A stretch of 64,000 nt of DNA. Origin: CAVRXQ01 sp963725215 (GTDB lineage: Bacteria > Actinomycetota > Acidimicrobiia > Acidimicrobiales > Bog-793). Position 1 is the first letter of the stretch. Every line of letters begins with the position of its first letter. This document shows, in pieces, positions 8,901 to 17,630 of this stretch. The stretch spans positions 248,001-312,000 of the forward strand of contig CAVRXQ010000002.1 in NCBI GenBank assembly GCA_963725215.1. Reading direction: 5' to 3'. The position numbers and the translations under genes are program-made. A model generated the notes under the pieces. It was not told the DNA's origin. It worked only from the letters and a program-made list of their open reading frames with translations, and made no database searches.

Positions 8901-10808
8901 ATGCGCACGGTCGCCGAAAAACACTCAGGAATCGTCCTTCAGGGCCGTTACCGCCTCAAGACTGAGCTCGGTACGGGCTCGTCCGCGCGCGTCTATCTCG
9001 CGGACGACACCCGCCTCCACCGGCCGGTCGCCGTGAAGCTCCTCCATCCGGCGCTGTCGCGAGACGAGACCTTCGTGCGGCGATTCCGCCTGGAGGCGCG
9101 TGCCGCGGCGTCGCTCAATCACCCGAACATCGTCCACGTCTATGACTGGGGCAGCGATGAGGAGGGCTTCTACGTCGTCCTCGAGTACCTCGCGGGCGGG
9201 ACGCTGCGCGACCTGCTCGCGCGGCGGGGCACCATTTCCATTGCCCAGGCGGCGTCGATCGGTCTTTCGATCGCGCAAGCGCTCGCGTTCGCGCACGAGC
9301 GCGGGATCGTCCATCGCGATATCAAGCCAGCGAATTTGCTGTTCGACGAATCCGCGACTCCCCACCTCGCAGATTTCGGCCTCGCAAAGGCGCTCGCCGA
9401 GGCGTCGTGGACGGAGCCGAACGGTCTCGTGCTCGGGACCGCGCGTTATGCGTCCCCTGAACAAGCTCTCGGCCAACACCTGGACGACCGCTCCGACGTG
9501 TACTCGCTCGGGCTCGTCTTGTACGAAGCGATCACAGGATGGTCGCCGTTCGCAGGAGACTCGCTGCACTCGCTCTTGGTGGCGAGAGTGGGAAACGAGC
9601 TGCCAAAGACTCCAGAACTCGGCCCGCTCGAATCCGTGATCGCGGCGGCCACTTGCCCGGATCGAACTGCGCGCCTCAGTGCGGCAGAGCTCGTGGAACG
9701 CCTCGATCGCTCGCAAAGAGAATTGCTCGATCCGGAGCCGATCCTCCTCAGTCCCAGGGTCGATCCCGAGGCCGACTTTGAAGACGACGTCGAAGACGCT
9801 GACCGTCGCTCCGCGACTTCTTCGGCCCCGGCGGAGGCCACGATCCTCGATCGACCCTCGGCTGTCGGTCGCGCCCGAGTTCGACCCCAGGGTGGATCGA
9901 GACATCCGAATCGCCGGCGACGACGCGCCACCCGACGAGTCCAGTTGTTGATCGCGGGCGTATCCGTCGTCGTTCTCGTGCTCGGCGGTGCCTTCGCGAT
10001 CGCCCGCTTCGTCGTCTTTTCCCACGTCATTCCGAACGTCGTTCACGATCAACTCACTGCGGCCCGCCATGACGTTTCAGGTCGCGGGCTGCGGATCCAA
10101 GTCACCTCCCGCGTCTACTCCTCGACGATTTCAAGCGGCGTCGTCACGACCGAGTTCCCGCGGCCGGGAACCCGTGAGCGCGCGGGCGTCACGGTCGATG
10201 TCGTGGTCAGTCGGGGCCCGGAGATGGTTCTGGTTCCACGCCTTGTCGGCGACACGAAAACCGAAGCTGTCAATTACTTGACGAATGACCATCTCGTCGC
10301 CAACGTCTCCACGATCTACAGCGAGTCGGTTCCGACCGGAAAGGTGATCGCCGCCTCGCCTTCGGGAGGACGAGCTCGCTATGGATCCAAGGTCGACCTT
10401 TCGATCTCCCTCGGCCCACATCCGCGCACGATTCCGCAATTCGTCTCGTCCAGCTTCGTTGGGGTCAGCGACCGCCTGACCAGCATGAAACTCGTGCCGA
10501 TCGAGAGGCTCGTCTACTCGAACGACGTCCCGCAGGGCATCGTCATTTCGACGAATCCTTCCGGGGGCACGACCGGGGTCAAGGTCGGCTCACAAGTCAC
10601 GGTCGAAGTGTCACGAGGACCACGGTTGATCGTGGTGCCGACTGTCACAAACCTGCCGATCTCGACGGCGATCACGCTCCTTCGCCAGGCGGGTCTCGTC
10701 GTGAACGAGCAGATCGGTCCGCCGTTCTCGACCAAAGCGACGACGACCAACCCGCGGCCCGGAACCAAAGTTCGAGTCGGATCGCCGGTGACGCTGTATG
10801 TCGCCTAG
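8901..10808 (+). CDS. Ser/Thr protein kinase with PASTA domains (PknB-like)
   Basis: A transmembrane signalling kinase. Kinase domain at about residues 17-275: glycine loop GTGSSARVYLA, catalytic Lys46 (VAVKLL), HRDIKPANLL, DFGLAKA and the APE-like segment GTARYASPEQA. A juxtamembrane acidic and basic linker follows, then one membrane segment (about 349-372) and four extracytoplasmic PASTA repeats to the C-terminus, each with the P-x-G/V-x-V pattern and a closing V-x-V-x-x-S-x-G. PASTA domains of this family bind peptidoglycan fragments or lipid II and govern wall growth and division. A -10-like TAGGAT (8881-8886) lies shortly upstream. The stop overlaps the next gene by 11 bases. Confidence 0.96.
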   Translation: MRTVAEKHSGIVLQGRYRLKTELGTGSSARVYLADDTRLHRPVAVKLLHPALSRDETFVRRFRLEARAAASLNHPNIVHVYDWGSDEEGFYVVLEYLAGGTLRDLLARRGTISIAQAASIGLSIAQALAFAHERGIVHRDIKPANLLFDESATPHLADFGLAKALAEASWTEPNGLVLGTARYASPEQALGQHLDDRSDVYSLGLVLYEAITGWSPFAGDSLHSLLVARVGNELPKTPELGPLESVIAAATCPDRTARLSAAELVERLDRSQRELLDPEPILLSPRVDPEADFEDDVEDADRRSATSSAPAEATILDRPSAVGRARVRPQGGSRHPNRRRRRATRRVQLLIAGVSVVVLVLGGAFAIARFVVFSHVIPNVVHDQLTAARHDVSGRGLRIQVTSRVYSSTISSGVVTTEFPRPGTRERAGVTVDVVVSRGPEMVLVPRLVGDTKTEAVNYLTNDHLVANVSTIYSESVPTGKVIAASPSGGRARYGSKVDLSISLGPHPRTIPQFVSSSFVGVSDRLTSMKLVPIERLVYSNDVPQGIVISTNPSGGTTGVKVGSQVTVEVSRGPRLIVVPTVTNLPISTAITLLRQAGLVVNEQIGPPFSTKATTTNPRPGTKVRVGSPVTLYVA

Positions 10809-11550
10809 TCGACGGGTCGATCCGCACCCCTCGGGCTCGGTCCCGGTCACGACCGGCGCACACTCTCGTCGCGATTTCGACGCGACTGACGAGACGCGCC
10901 GCGCACCGGGCCATCTGAAGTCGCGCGAGCAGCGTCGCCGTCGTGCGCTTCGCCGAGGTCGTGTCGTGACCGCCGGCCTGGGATCCGCCGCGGTGTTGGT
11001 GGCGATCATCGCCTACGTCGCCGTGGCTTCGTCACCGCCACCAACGCACCCACGAGCAGGCGGCTCGGGAACGACGAATCACTCGCACTCATCTTCCGCC
11101 GGGACGTCGTCGGTCGTCACGACGACCTTGCCGGCCACGACGAGCACGAATGCCGCGACGACCACCACAACGCTTCCCGCCGTCTCATCCACCTCATCGC
11201 CGCCATCAACGACTTCTCCGACCACCACGATCGCAACGACGTCGCAAGCCTCCGCCGTACCACCGTCCGACGTCCTCGTCGAAGTCTTGAACGGGATCGG
11301 GACCCCGAGCGCCGCTCGCGACGCGGCACGAGCCCTTCACGAGCTCGGTTTCCTCATCAACGGAGTCGGGGACGCCGTCAGCTTCAACCACACCCGCAAC
11401 CTGATCGAGTACGGACCGGGCTCGTTCGCTGACGCGGAGACCGTTGCCGCGCACGTCTCGGGAACGCCTCAATACCGCGAGTACTCCGCGCTCCAACAAG
11501 GTGAAGTCTGGGTCATCCTCGGCTCGACCTACGACGGCGTCACCCCGTAG
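10798..11550 (+). CDS. Membrane-anchored LytR C-terminal domain protein
   Basis: A 250-residue protein with a basic cytoplasmic N-terminus, one membrane segment (about residues 57-78), a long Ser/Thr/Pro-rich linker (79-156) and a LytR_C domain (about 158-247, starting VLVEVLNGIGTPSAARDAA). This domain is found at the C-terminus of LytR-CpsA-Psr wall-polymer ligases and also on its own; its binding role is not established. The catalytic LCP domain is absent. ATG at 10798 overlaps the end of the PASTA kinase gene, so the two are probably co-translated and may act together at the wall. Confidence 0.83.
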   Translation: MSPSRRVDPHPSGSVPVTTGAHSRRDFDATDETRRAPGHLKSREQRRRRALRRGRVVTAGLGSAAVLVAIIAYVAVASSPPPTHPRAGGSGTTNHSHSSSAGTSSVVTTTLPATTSTNAATTTTTLPAVSSTSSPPSTTSPTTTIATTSQASAVPPSDVLVEVLNGIGTPSAARDAARALHELGFLINGVGDAVSFNHTRNLIEYGPGSFADAETVAAHVSGTPQYREYSALQQGEVWVILGSTYDGVTP

Positions 11551-11575
11551 CTCCGTTCGACCTAAACGAGGAGAA

Positions 11576-11590
11576 AGGCGCGAGGCGCCT
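11576..11590. terminator. Possible terminator between convergent genes
   Basis: AGGCGC-GAG-GCGCCT hairpin between the convergent LytR_C and M15 genes. On the minus strand it is followed by TTTCTCC, a poor U-tract, so it would mainly serve the M15 gene. Confidence 0.35.
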
Positions 11591-11616
11591 AGCCGAGCTC
11601 TTTCCGGTGAACCGCT

Positions 11617-12339
11617 TCAACCGCCAGTAAGCGAAAAGTGCTGGTAATCCGGCGAGCTCGCCCAGCGACCACCCCAATACCAACCAACCGAGGAAAATGC
11701 GTCGACGAGGACCCCTCCTCGCACCGCCATTCCCGGTCTTCGATCGGAACGATTGAGATACGCACGGCCGGCCGGGGGTATGACAACGGATCCGTCGACA
11801 TAGGGATTTTGGACATCGTCGACGTCGATTGCTTCGCCATACGCGTGAACCGACCAATGGGGCGGTCCAGGAGCGACGGCGTAACGGCAGTTGAATCCGG
11901 ACGTGTCATCGGCAGAGGCTGCCGAGTTGTCGTTCCCGTCGTACGCGGACTGTGGAACCATTTCCTTGATCGGAAAACGATGGTCGAACAGTGTCGAGAA
12001 AACCTTGATCACCGAGTCGACTACCGATGCATTCACGATCATCGTTCCGATATGCACCCGTCCATCGAAACCCCAATACGTCATGCGAATGGCGCGCAGC
12101 GCTTGAGGTTCGACGGGACAACCGGCGTGCCACGTCGCTCCGAGTTCGGCGGCATTCACTTTGGACACAGTGTGCGAAAACATTGTCGCTCGGGAACCGT
12201 CGGCCCGTGACGCTCCCCGCCCACCTTCTGATTCGACAGCGGTGGTAAGCCGTCCCGACGTCATGACGTGGGCGAAGGGAACGAACGAGCCTGCGACCAT
12301 GACGGAGAGCACCGCGAGCCCCCGCGATCGAATCGTCAT
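11617..12339 (-). CDS. Secreted M15-type (VanY/extensin-like) peptidase
   Basis: Predicted zinc D,D- or L,D-carboxypeptidase acting on peptidoglycan stem peptides outside the cell. The N-terminus (about residues 1-30) is a signal peptide. The catalytic part is the Peptidase_M15_4 type: SVHAYGEAIDV gives zinc ligands H165 and D172, and DYQHF gives H234. About 240 residues, normal for the family. The ATG start faces the start of the plus-strand L,D-transpeptidase, with only a handful of bases between if the latter begins at 12353. A GAGG lies a few bases before this ATG. Confidence 0.8.
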   Translation of the reverse strand: MTIRSRGLAVLSVMVAGSFVPFAHVMTSGRLTTAVESEGGRGASRADGSRATMFSHTVSKVNAAELGATWHAGCPVEPQALRAIRMTYWGFDGRVHIGTMIVNASVVDSVIKVFSTLFDHRFPIKEMVPQSAYDGNDNSAASADDTSGFNCRYAVAPGPPHWSVHAYGEAIDVDDVQNPYVDGSVVIPPAGRAYLNRSDRRPGMAVRGGVLVDAFSSVGWYWGGRWASSPDYQHFSLTGG

Positions 12340-12352
12340 CGCGCCTCAATTT

Positions 12353-13141
12353 ATGCTGCGCGGACTCATCGCATTTTTCGCGGCGCTCGCGCTCGCGGTC
12401 GCGGTCGTCTCTGCCTCGGCGGTCTCTTCAAGCGGTGCCGCTTTGGCGAAGAAGACTGGCATGTCCAAGCGTCAAGTCGTCCAGTTGTCCCACCTGAAAG
12501 AGCCGCGGCTTCACTGTGAAAACTCTCTCGCGAATCGACTCGCAAATGTCGGTAGTTCGACGCAATTGATCACAATCGAAAGTGCGAAATTTTCAGCAAC
12601 GCGAGCGACCCTCGTCGTGTGGCGCCGAGTCGGACGGTGTTGGATTCGAAGGTTCGGTCCGTGGGCTACCAGCGTCGGTTTCGCCGGATTCTCGAACCAC
12701 AAAGTCGAAGGAGACGGCACGACCCCTGCCGGCCTGTACTCGATCGGACCGGTGATGTACGGAACCGCTCCGAATCCCGGTGTGCATTTTGCGTTCCATT
12801 CACTCGTCTGTGGGGATTGGTGGGACGAGGACCCGACGTCGCACGCCTATAACCGCTTCGAGCACGTTCCGTGCGGGACCGCGCCTCGATTCGGCGGCGA
12901 CAGCGAGGCACTTTGGCAGGAAAAGCGAGCCTATCCGATGTTCGCCGTGATCGACTACAACACCGCTCCCGTCGTGCCAGGACGAGGCTCTGCGATCTTC
13001 CTCCACGCCGACGTGGGAGGACCGACCTCTGGATGCGTCAGCCTCCCCCTCTCCGAACTCGAAGCGCTTCTACGGTGGCTCCGGCCGCTCGATCACCCCA
13101 TCATCGTGATGGGACCGGACTCCGAGATCGCACGCTTCTAA
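12353..13141 (+). CDS. Secreted L,D-transpeptidase (YkuD family)
   Basis: Second putative L,D-transpeptidase of the window, about 262 residues from ATG 12353, where a signal peptide begins directly (MLRGLIAFFAALALAVAVV). ATG 12299 and an upstream frame to 12161 are open, but both would overlap the divergent M15 gene. The catalytic region carries KVEGDGTTPAGLYSIG (substrate-loop motif of YkuD proteins) and HADVGGPTSGC, the active-site Cys motif with Ser-Gly-Cys. It differs from the larger 5.2-kb enzyme in lacking Ig and peptidoglycan-binding modules. No clear Shine-Dalgarno precedes any candidate start. Confidence 0.8.
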   Translation: MLRGLIAFFAALALAVAVVSASAVSSSGAALAKKTGMSKRQVVQLSHLKEPRLHCENSLANRLANVGSSTQLITIESAKFSATRATLVVWRRVGRCWIRRFGPWATSVGFAGFSNHKVEGDGTTPAGLYSIGPVMYGTAPNPGVHFAFHSLVCGDWWDEDPTSHAYNRFEHVPCGTAPRFGGDSEALWQEKRAYPMFAVIDYNTAPVVPGRGSAIFLHADVGGPTSGCVSLPLSELEALLRWLRPLDHPIIVMGPDSEIARF

Positions 13142-13171
13142 CGGGTGGGTGCACCAAGTCTCAGCGGTCCT

Positions 13172-13390
13172 CTACGGCACCGACACGACGTATCGACGTA
13201 ACGCGATGACCGTCCAGATCGCCTCCACGACGCCGAATGGCCACGCACCCGCCAAGAATCCGTAGGTGCTCGAGAGTGCACAACCGAGCGCGAACGCGGC
13301 GATGAAATGTCTACTCTTCGACTCGAGCGCATAGGCGATCATCATGAAACTCACCGCGCAGACGCCGTAAATCGTGACGCCGAGGCTCAT
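13172..13390 (-). CDS. Small conserved-looking membrane protein
   Basis: A 72-residue protein, nearly all hydrophobic, with two or three membrane segments (about residues 5-20, 28-45, 48-66) and the block YGFLAGAWPFGVVEAIW. Its ATG overlaps the stop of the upstream cation transporter (TGATG), so it is the second gene of a coupled pair. It resembles short actinobacterial membrane proteins of unknown function; I assign none. Confidence 0.65.
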   Translation of the reverse strand: MSLGVTIYGVCAVSFMMIAYALESKSRHFIAAFALGCALSSTYGFLAGAWPFGVVEAIWTVIALRRYVVSVP

Positions 13391-14019
13391 CACATCTGTT
13401 GACCTCCTCGAAGGAGGTGCCAAGCTTCGTTCCCGCCGTAGTAAACGAGCACGTATCCCGCGGCCGGGTCCGCCCACCACCACCTTGCCGTCGCGTTGAG
13501 GACGAGGCCAGCTAGAACGGCCGACGCGAGCACTCCGTCGACGGCGGTCACACGACCTTCCGTTAGCAAGACCGGATCGGAGAGTGCCCTTCCGGTTCGT
13601 GCCTTCCCGACAGCGAGGGAGAACATCGCAATTGCCGTCACGGCGGTCCAGGAGATTCCAAGAAAGCTGACACGCGGGTGTTCGGCGAGCGCCAGCACGA
13701 CCGACGCCTGCGTCGCAAGATACAACGCGAGCAGGACGAATGAGACGCCGATCAGTCGAAGAGCCTTCCGCCGTCTGGCCTCGCCAGTACCGCTCAGTTC
13801 CCAAATCACCACCGAGCTCGCACCGATCTCGATCAATGAGTCGAGGCCGAAACCCGCGAGGGCGACGGACTGCGCGCTCAGCGCACCAATGGCGCAAATG
13901 ACGATGCCGACGACGTTCCACAGCAAGGTCGTGTATTCGAGGTTCCGGCCGCGCCGCAAGAGCCGATTCGCCGGCGCAGGCGCGGCAAACTCGTCCCTCA
14001 TTTCATGCACATGGAGCAC
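13390..14019 (-). CDS. Cation-efflux (CDF-like) membrane protein
   Basis: A 209-residue membrane protein resembling the transmembrane domain of cation diffusion facilitators, which export Zn, Co, Fe or Mn in exchange for protons. The motif GFGLDSLIEIGASSVVIWEL carries the membrane Asp of segment 2, and AVDGVLAS the one of segment 5. The cytoplasmic C-terminal metal-binding domain of typical 300-residue members is missing. Start is GTG 14019 with GAGGG six bases upstream; the in-frame ATG at 14001 is an alternative. Coupled to the small membrane protein that follows. Confidence 0.75.
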   Translation of the reverse strand: MLHVHEMRDEFAAPAPANRLLRRGRNLEYTTLLWNVVGIVICAIGALSAQSVALAGFGLDSLIEIGASSVVIWELSGTGEARRRKALRLIGVSFVLLALYLATQASVVLALAEHPRVSFLGISWTAVTAIAMFSLAVGKARTGRALSDPVLLTEGRVTAVDGVLASAVLAGLVLNATARWWWADPAAGYVLVYYGGNEAWHLLRGGQQM

Positions 14020-14085
14020 TTCGGACCCTCGGGGGGCGCGGCTCGTTTTTCCAAGCGAGCGCCGTTTGCGCGCTCGTGCTCCCCC

Positions 14086-15549
14086 TCACCAAACCGCCGG
14101 CAGGCGATCGGACCAAGGCCGAGCCCGCTCGATATCCGCGGCGAGGGACAACAAGACCGTTTCTCCCGCCGGAGCGCCGATGATCTGGATACCGATCGGC
14201 AACCCGTCGTCGGTCCAGTGGAGTGGCAGCGAGATCGCCGGCTGACCGGTGAGGTTCGCCGGCGCTGTGAACGGTGTGAATCGCTTTTGCCTCTCGAAAT
14301 CGCGCTCGGGGTCATCGTCGTCGCGGATCGCTCCCACGAGCGCCGGCCGTTGCGCCAACGTCGGCGTGACCACGACGTCGAAAGAGGACAACGCCACGAC
14401 CGCCTGTCTCGCCGCGATTTGAACGGTTGAAAGTGCCGAAAGCAGGCGAGGTGCATCAGCTCCCCTGCCGCGATCACGGAGCCAGCGTGTGAGCGGTCGT
14501 AGCTCTCGCTCCTTTTCTGCGGGAACCGGAATCGACGCCGCTCCGGCGGCCCAGATCAGTTCGAACTCGGGCACGAGAGCGGGTGCGAAGATGCGCGGGC
14601 ACGGTGCCACCGAGTGCCCAAGCTCCTCAAGGAGTGACACGGCAGATTCGAACGCGTCGTCGCAGGCTTCGTCGAGCTCGGAGTCCGCGATCACCGGCTC
14701 TTTCGTGACTCCGATCCGCAAGCGAGGAGGCGGACGTTGTGTCGCGGCAAGGAACGTCTCACCCGCGGGAAGCGGTGGCGCCCAGTACGGGTCGCCCGGC
14801 GTCGGGCCAGCCATGACGTCGAGCATCGCCGCGGCGTCAGCGACCGAACGAGCGATCGGACCGTTCACCGCGAGTCCGGAGACGTCGGCGAGAAGAGGGC
14901 CGCCGCTGACGCGCCCGCGCGACGGTTTCAGTCCGACCAGACCACAAACGCTCGCGGGGATGCGGATCGACCCCGCGCCGTCGCTCCCCTGGGCAACAGC
15001 GACGAGACCCGCGGACACCGCGGCCGCCGCACCTCCGCTAGAGCCACCTGCCGAACGATTGAGATCGAAGGGCGTACGCGCCGGGGGCGCGACATCCGGT
15101 TCGGTGTAACACGCGAGTCCAAATTCGGGAGTGTTGGTCTTGCCCAAGATGATGAGTCCGGCACCACGAATCCGATCGACGACGTTGTCGTCGATCGGAG
15201 CGACAAAGTCAGAGACGGCCGCACTTCCAAAGCGCGTCCGAATCCCTGAGACGAGGTTGAGGTCCTTGATCGCCGTCGGCACTCCGAACAAGGGAGATGC
15301 CGATCCCTCCGATCTCAAACTGTGTTCCACTTCTATCGCCGCGTCGATCGCTTGCTCCGCCATGACGGTGACGAACGCGCCGAACGATCGATCGAACGTT
15401 TCGATCCTTGCGAGGTAGTGCTCAACGAGCTCGACCGGACGAATCTCGCCGCGCCGGATCGCCGCAGCTTGGTCGAGCGCACTCAATTGGTGGAATTCGG
15501 TGATGACGGCGAACGTTACCGAAGAGCTCACGACGCCCGCCCCGGACAT
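14086..15549 (-). CDS. Amidase, amidase-signature family
   Basis: Hydrolyses an amide bond by the Ser-cisSer-Lys triad. Visible: catalytic Lys in TAIKDLN, the Gly/Ser-rich signature GGSSGGAAAAVSAG and the Ser loop SDGAGSIRIPASVCGLVG. Length about 487 residues is normal for the family (GatA and general amidases). It is not in a gatCAB operon, so a catabolic or detoxifying amidase is more likely than tRNA amidotransferase; the substrate is unknown. I start at ATG 15549; the frame is open to 15618, but the added residues look non-homologous. Confidence 0.87.
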   Translation of the reverse strand: MSGAGVVSSSVTFAVITEFHQLSALDQAAAIRRGEIRPVELVEHYLARIETFDRSFGAFVTVMAEQAIDAAIEVEHSLRSEGSASPLFGVPTAIKDLNLVSGIRTRFGSAAVSDFVAPIDDNVVDRIRGAGLIILGKTNTPEFGLACYTEPDVAPPARTPFDLNRSAGGSSGGAAAAVSAGLVAVAQGSDGAGSIRIPASVCGLVGLKPSRGRVSGGPLLADVSGLAVNGPIARSVADAAAMLDVMAGPTPGDPYWAPPLPAGETFLAATQRPPPRLRIGVTKEPVIADSELDEACDDAFESAVSLLEELGHSVAPCPRIFAPALVPEFELIWAAGAASIPVPAEKERELRPLTRWLRDRGRGADAPRLLSALSTVQIAARQAVVALSSFDVVVTPTLAQRPALVGAIRDDDDPERDFERQKRFTPFTAPANLTGQPAISLPLHWTDDGLPIGIQIIGAPAGETVLLSLAADIERARPWSDRLPAVW

Positions 15550-15670
15550 CAGGGGAGATTTGGGAGGCGTCGGATTAGGGCGCCACTCGAGGGTGGTGAC
15601 CCGCGATCGATCGTTCAACCCTCGTTGCAGCCAAACGACGCGCGGCTTCGAGCCTGCGACCTGTCCGCCC

Positions 15671-15699
15671 TTGCCGACTCCCCGCCGGCGCCGTAACCT
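15671..15699 (+). promoter_or_regulatory. trp operon promoter
   Basis: TTGCCG (15671-15676), 17-base spacer, TAACCT (15694-15699). Six bases later lies the GTG of the leader peptide, so transcription should start at or next to that GTG. Confidence 0.7.
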
Positions 15700-15705
15700 T
15701 TCGAC

Positions 15706-15774
15706 GTGGCTACCGCGACGCGTACGACCTGGTCTTGGCGAGTCGAGCGGCGCGGGAGTCCGCCCTCGTTGTAG
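15706..15774 (+). CDS. trpL: trp leader peptide
   Basis: A 22-codon ORF starting GTG and ending TAG, encoding a peptide that contains Thr-Thr-Trp-Ser-Trp-Arg at codons 7-12. The two Trp codons (15730-15732, 15736-15738) precede a U-tailed hairpin and the trpE start, the hallmark of ribosome-mediated attenuation. It has no Shine-Dalgarno and the -10 box is six bases upstream, so it is probably translated from a leaderless 5' end. Confidence 0.85.
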   Translation: MATATRTTWSWRVERRGSPPSL

Positions 15775-15823
15775 GCGCGTACCACCCCACCGCTCGATTG
15801 GCTCCGAAAGGGGCCGTTTTTTT
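15743..15823 (+). terminator. trp attenuator (alternative pairing region and terminator)
   Basis: Terminator stem GGCTCC-GAAA-GGGGCC (15800-15815) followed by G and seven T (15817-15823), just before trpE. Upstream, TCGAGCGG (15743-15750) is perfectly complementary to CCGCTCGA (15790-15797), and GGAG (15755-15758) can pair with CTCC of the terminator arm, giving candidates for competing structures. The exact antiterminator is inferred and would need folding. Confidence 0.8.
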
Positions 15824-15831
15824 ATGCCCTT

Positions 15832-17070
15832 ATGACCACAGAAATTCCATCCGACCTCCTCACCCCACTCGGGGCGTACCTGCGTCTCGGCTCGCCGAGC
15901 GCCGACGGAGGCGCGTTCCTCCTCGAGTCGGTCGAGCGCGGCCGCCTCGGCCGGTACTCGTTTGTCGGATCAGGGCCGCGCCTCGTCGACTGGCAAGGCG
16001 CTCAACACCTCGGCGAGCCGGTAGTGGGCTATCTCGCCTACGACGCGATCGCCGCATTCGAACCGACGGTTCGACTCCCCAAATCTGGTCCCCGGATCCC
16101 GACAAGCAAATTCATCGTTCCGCACGTTCTTGTGCGATTCGATCACGCGCGCGGTGTCGCGGACGTCCTGCGAGGCGACCGGGACCAGCTGGCCGCGCTG
16201 TTCGACGCACCGGTCGCCGATCGTCCCCGCCCGCGAGGTGTCGCCTCGCCGATCACGCGCTTTCCCGAGCGCGACGAGCACCTCGCGCGCATCGAGCGCG
16301 CGAAGAAGTACATCCGCGAAGGCGACGTCTACCAGGTCGTCATCTCCCAGAGGGCCGAACGGAGGACCTCGGCGTCGCCCGTCGACCTCTACCGCTCTCT
16401 GCGACGCATCAATCCGTCCCCCTATCTGTTCCTGATCGAGTTCTCAGATCTCGCCCTCGTCGGCAGCTCGCCCGAGGCGATCGTGAAGTGCGAGGGATCG
16501 CGCGCCGCGCTCAACCCGATTGCGGGCACGATCGCGTCTGGCGAGGGCGACGAGGCGACGCTGCTCTCCTCGGACAAAGACCGTGCCGAGCACGTGATGC
16601 TCGTCGACCTCGGGCGGAACGACTTGTCCCGTGTCTGTCGTCCCGGCTCGGTATGCGTCGAACGGTTCATGGAGCCCGAGCGGTACTCCCACGTCACCCA
16701 CCTCGTCTCCGAGGTTGTGGGGCAACTCGGTCCGGACGTCTCACCATTTGAGCTCGCGCAGGCGTGCTTCCCGGCGGGCACGGTGTCCGGAGCTCCCAAG
16801 ATCCGGGCGATGCAGATCATCTCGGAGCTCGAGGGATATCGACGCGGCATCTACGCGGGAGCCGTCGGATACGCGATCCCGAGCGAACGCACCCTCGACA
16901 TGTGCATAGCGATCCGCACGGCCGTCGTTGTCGACGGCGTGGCGCACCTACAAGCGGGAGGAGGCATCGTCGCCGACAGCGATCCCGTCGCCGAGTACGA
17001 CGAGTGCTTGAACAAACTGCGCGCGCTCGAAGAAGCCATCAACCTCGCCGAATCCGAGCAATCACGATGA
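15832..17070 (+). CDS. trpE: Anthranilate synthase component I
   Basis: Converts chorismate with ammonia (from TrpG) to anthranilate, the first step of tryptophan synthesis. The protein has 412 residues, shorter than the usual 450-520. The feedback-inhibition motif LLES is present (residues 30-33), as are PSPYLFLIEF and the chorismate-binding C-terminal blocks (GSSPEAIVKCEG, PIAGTIASGEGDEA, DLGRNDLSRVC, YSHVTHLVSEV, CFPAGTVSGAPKIRAM). These favour TrpE over PabB, as does the attenuator upstream. There is no clear Shine-Dalgarno between the terminator U-tract and the ATG. The stop overlaps trpG (ATGA). Confidence 0.95.
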   Translation: MTTEIPSDLLTPLGAYLRLGSPSADGGAFLLESVERGRLGRYSFVGSGPRLVDWQGAQHLGEPVVGYLAYDAIAAFEPTVRLPKSGPRIPTSKFIVPHVLVRFDHARGVADVLRGDRDQLAALFDAPVADRPRPRGVASPITRFPERDEHLARIERAKKYIREGDVYQVVISQRAERRTSASPVDLYRSLRRINPSPYLFLIEFSDLALVGSSPEAIVKCEGSRAALNPIAGTIASGEGDEATLLSSDKDRAEHVMLVDLGRNDLSRVCRPGSVCVERFMEPERYSHVTHLVSEVVGQLGPDVSPFELAQACFPAGTVSGAPKIRAMQIISELEGYRRGIYAGAVGYAIPSERTLDMCIAIRTAVVVDGVAHLQAGGGIVADSDPVAEYDECLNKLRALEEAINLAESEQSR

Positions 17071-17630
17071 TCCTGCTCCTCGACAACTACGACTCATTCA
17101 CCTACAACCTCGCCCATCTCTTCGGCGCGCTCGGTGCCGATGTCACCGTCGTTCGAAGCGACGCCATCGACGCAACCGACATCGAGAAGGTTGCGCCCGA
17201 ATTTCTCGTCGTCTCACCCGGACCCGGTCGGCCAAAGGAACGCCCTGCGGTGATCGACATCGTCCGGAGATGTGGCGCGCACACTCCGACGCTCGGGGTG
17301 TGTCTCGGCCACCAGATCATCGTCGAGGCGTTCGGCGGAGAGATCGGCTACGCCCGCGAACTCGTCCACGGAAAGGCAAGACCGATCCATCACGACGCCA
17401 CCGGACTTTTCAGTGGCCTGCCAGAACCCCTCCTTGCGGGCCGCTACCACTCGCTCGCCGCGACGCGGCTGCCGCCTGTGCTCGAAGCCACTGCGCAAGC
17501 CGACGACGGAGACGTGATGGCGATCCGACACCGTGACCTTCCCATTGTCGGTGTGCAGTTCCATCCCGAATCGGTCCTTACGGCAGAAGGCCCGACCATC
17601 GCGGAGAACTTCTTGAAAGGAAACCTCTGA
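17067..17630 (+). CDS. trpG: Anthranilate synthase glutamine amidotransferase subunit
   Basis: Class I glutamine amidotransferase of 187 residues supplying ammonia to TrpE. Catalytic triad visible: Cys79 in GVCLGHQ, His166 and Glu168 in QFHPESV. The oxyanion block PGPGRP and the start DNYDSFTYNL are typical. ATG overlaps the trpE stop and its own stop overlaps trpD, so it is tightly coupled in the operon. TrpG and PabA are near-identical families; operon position decides the name, and it could serve both roles if no pabA exists elsewhere. Confidence 0.94.
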   Translation: MILLLDNYDSFTYNLAHLFGALGADVTVVRSDAIDATDIEKVAPEFLVVSPGPGRPKERPAVIDIVRRCGAHTPTLGVCLGHQIIVEAFGGEIGYARELVHGKARPIHHDATGLFSGLPEPLLAGRYHSLAATRLPPVLEATAQADDGDVMAIRHRDLPIVGVQFHPESVLTAEGPTIAENFLKGNL

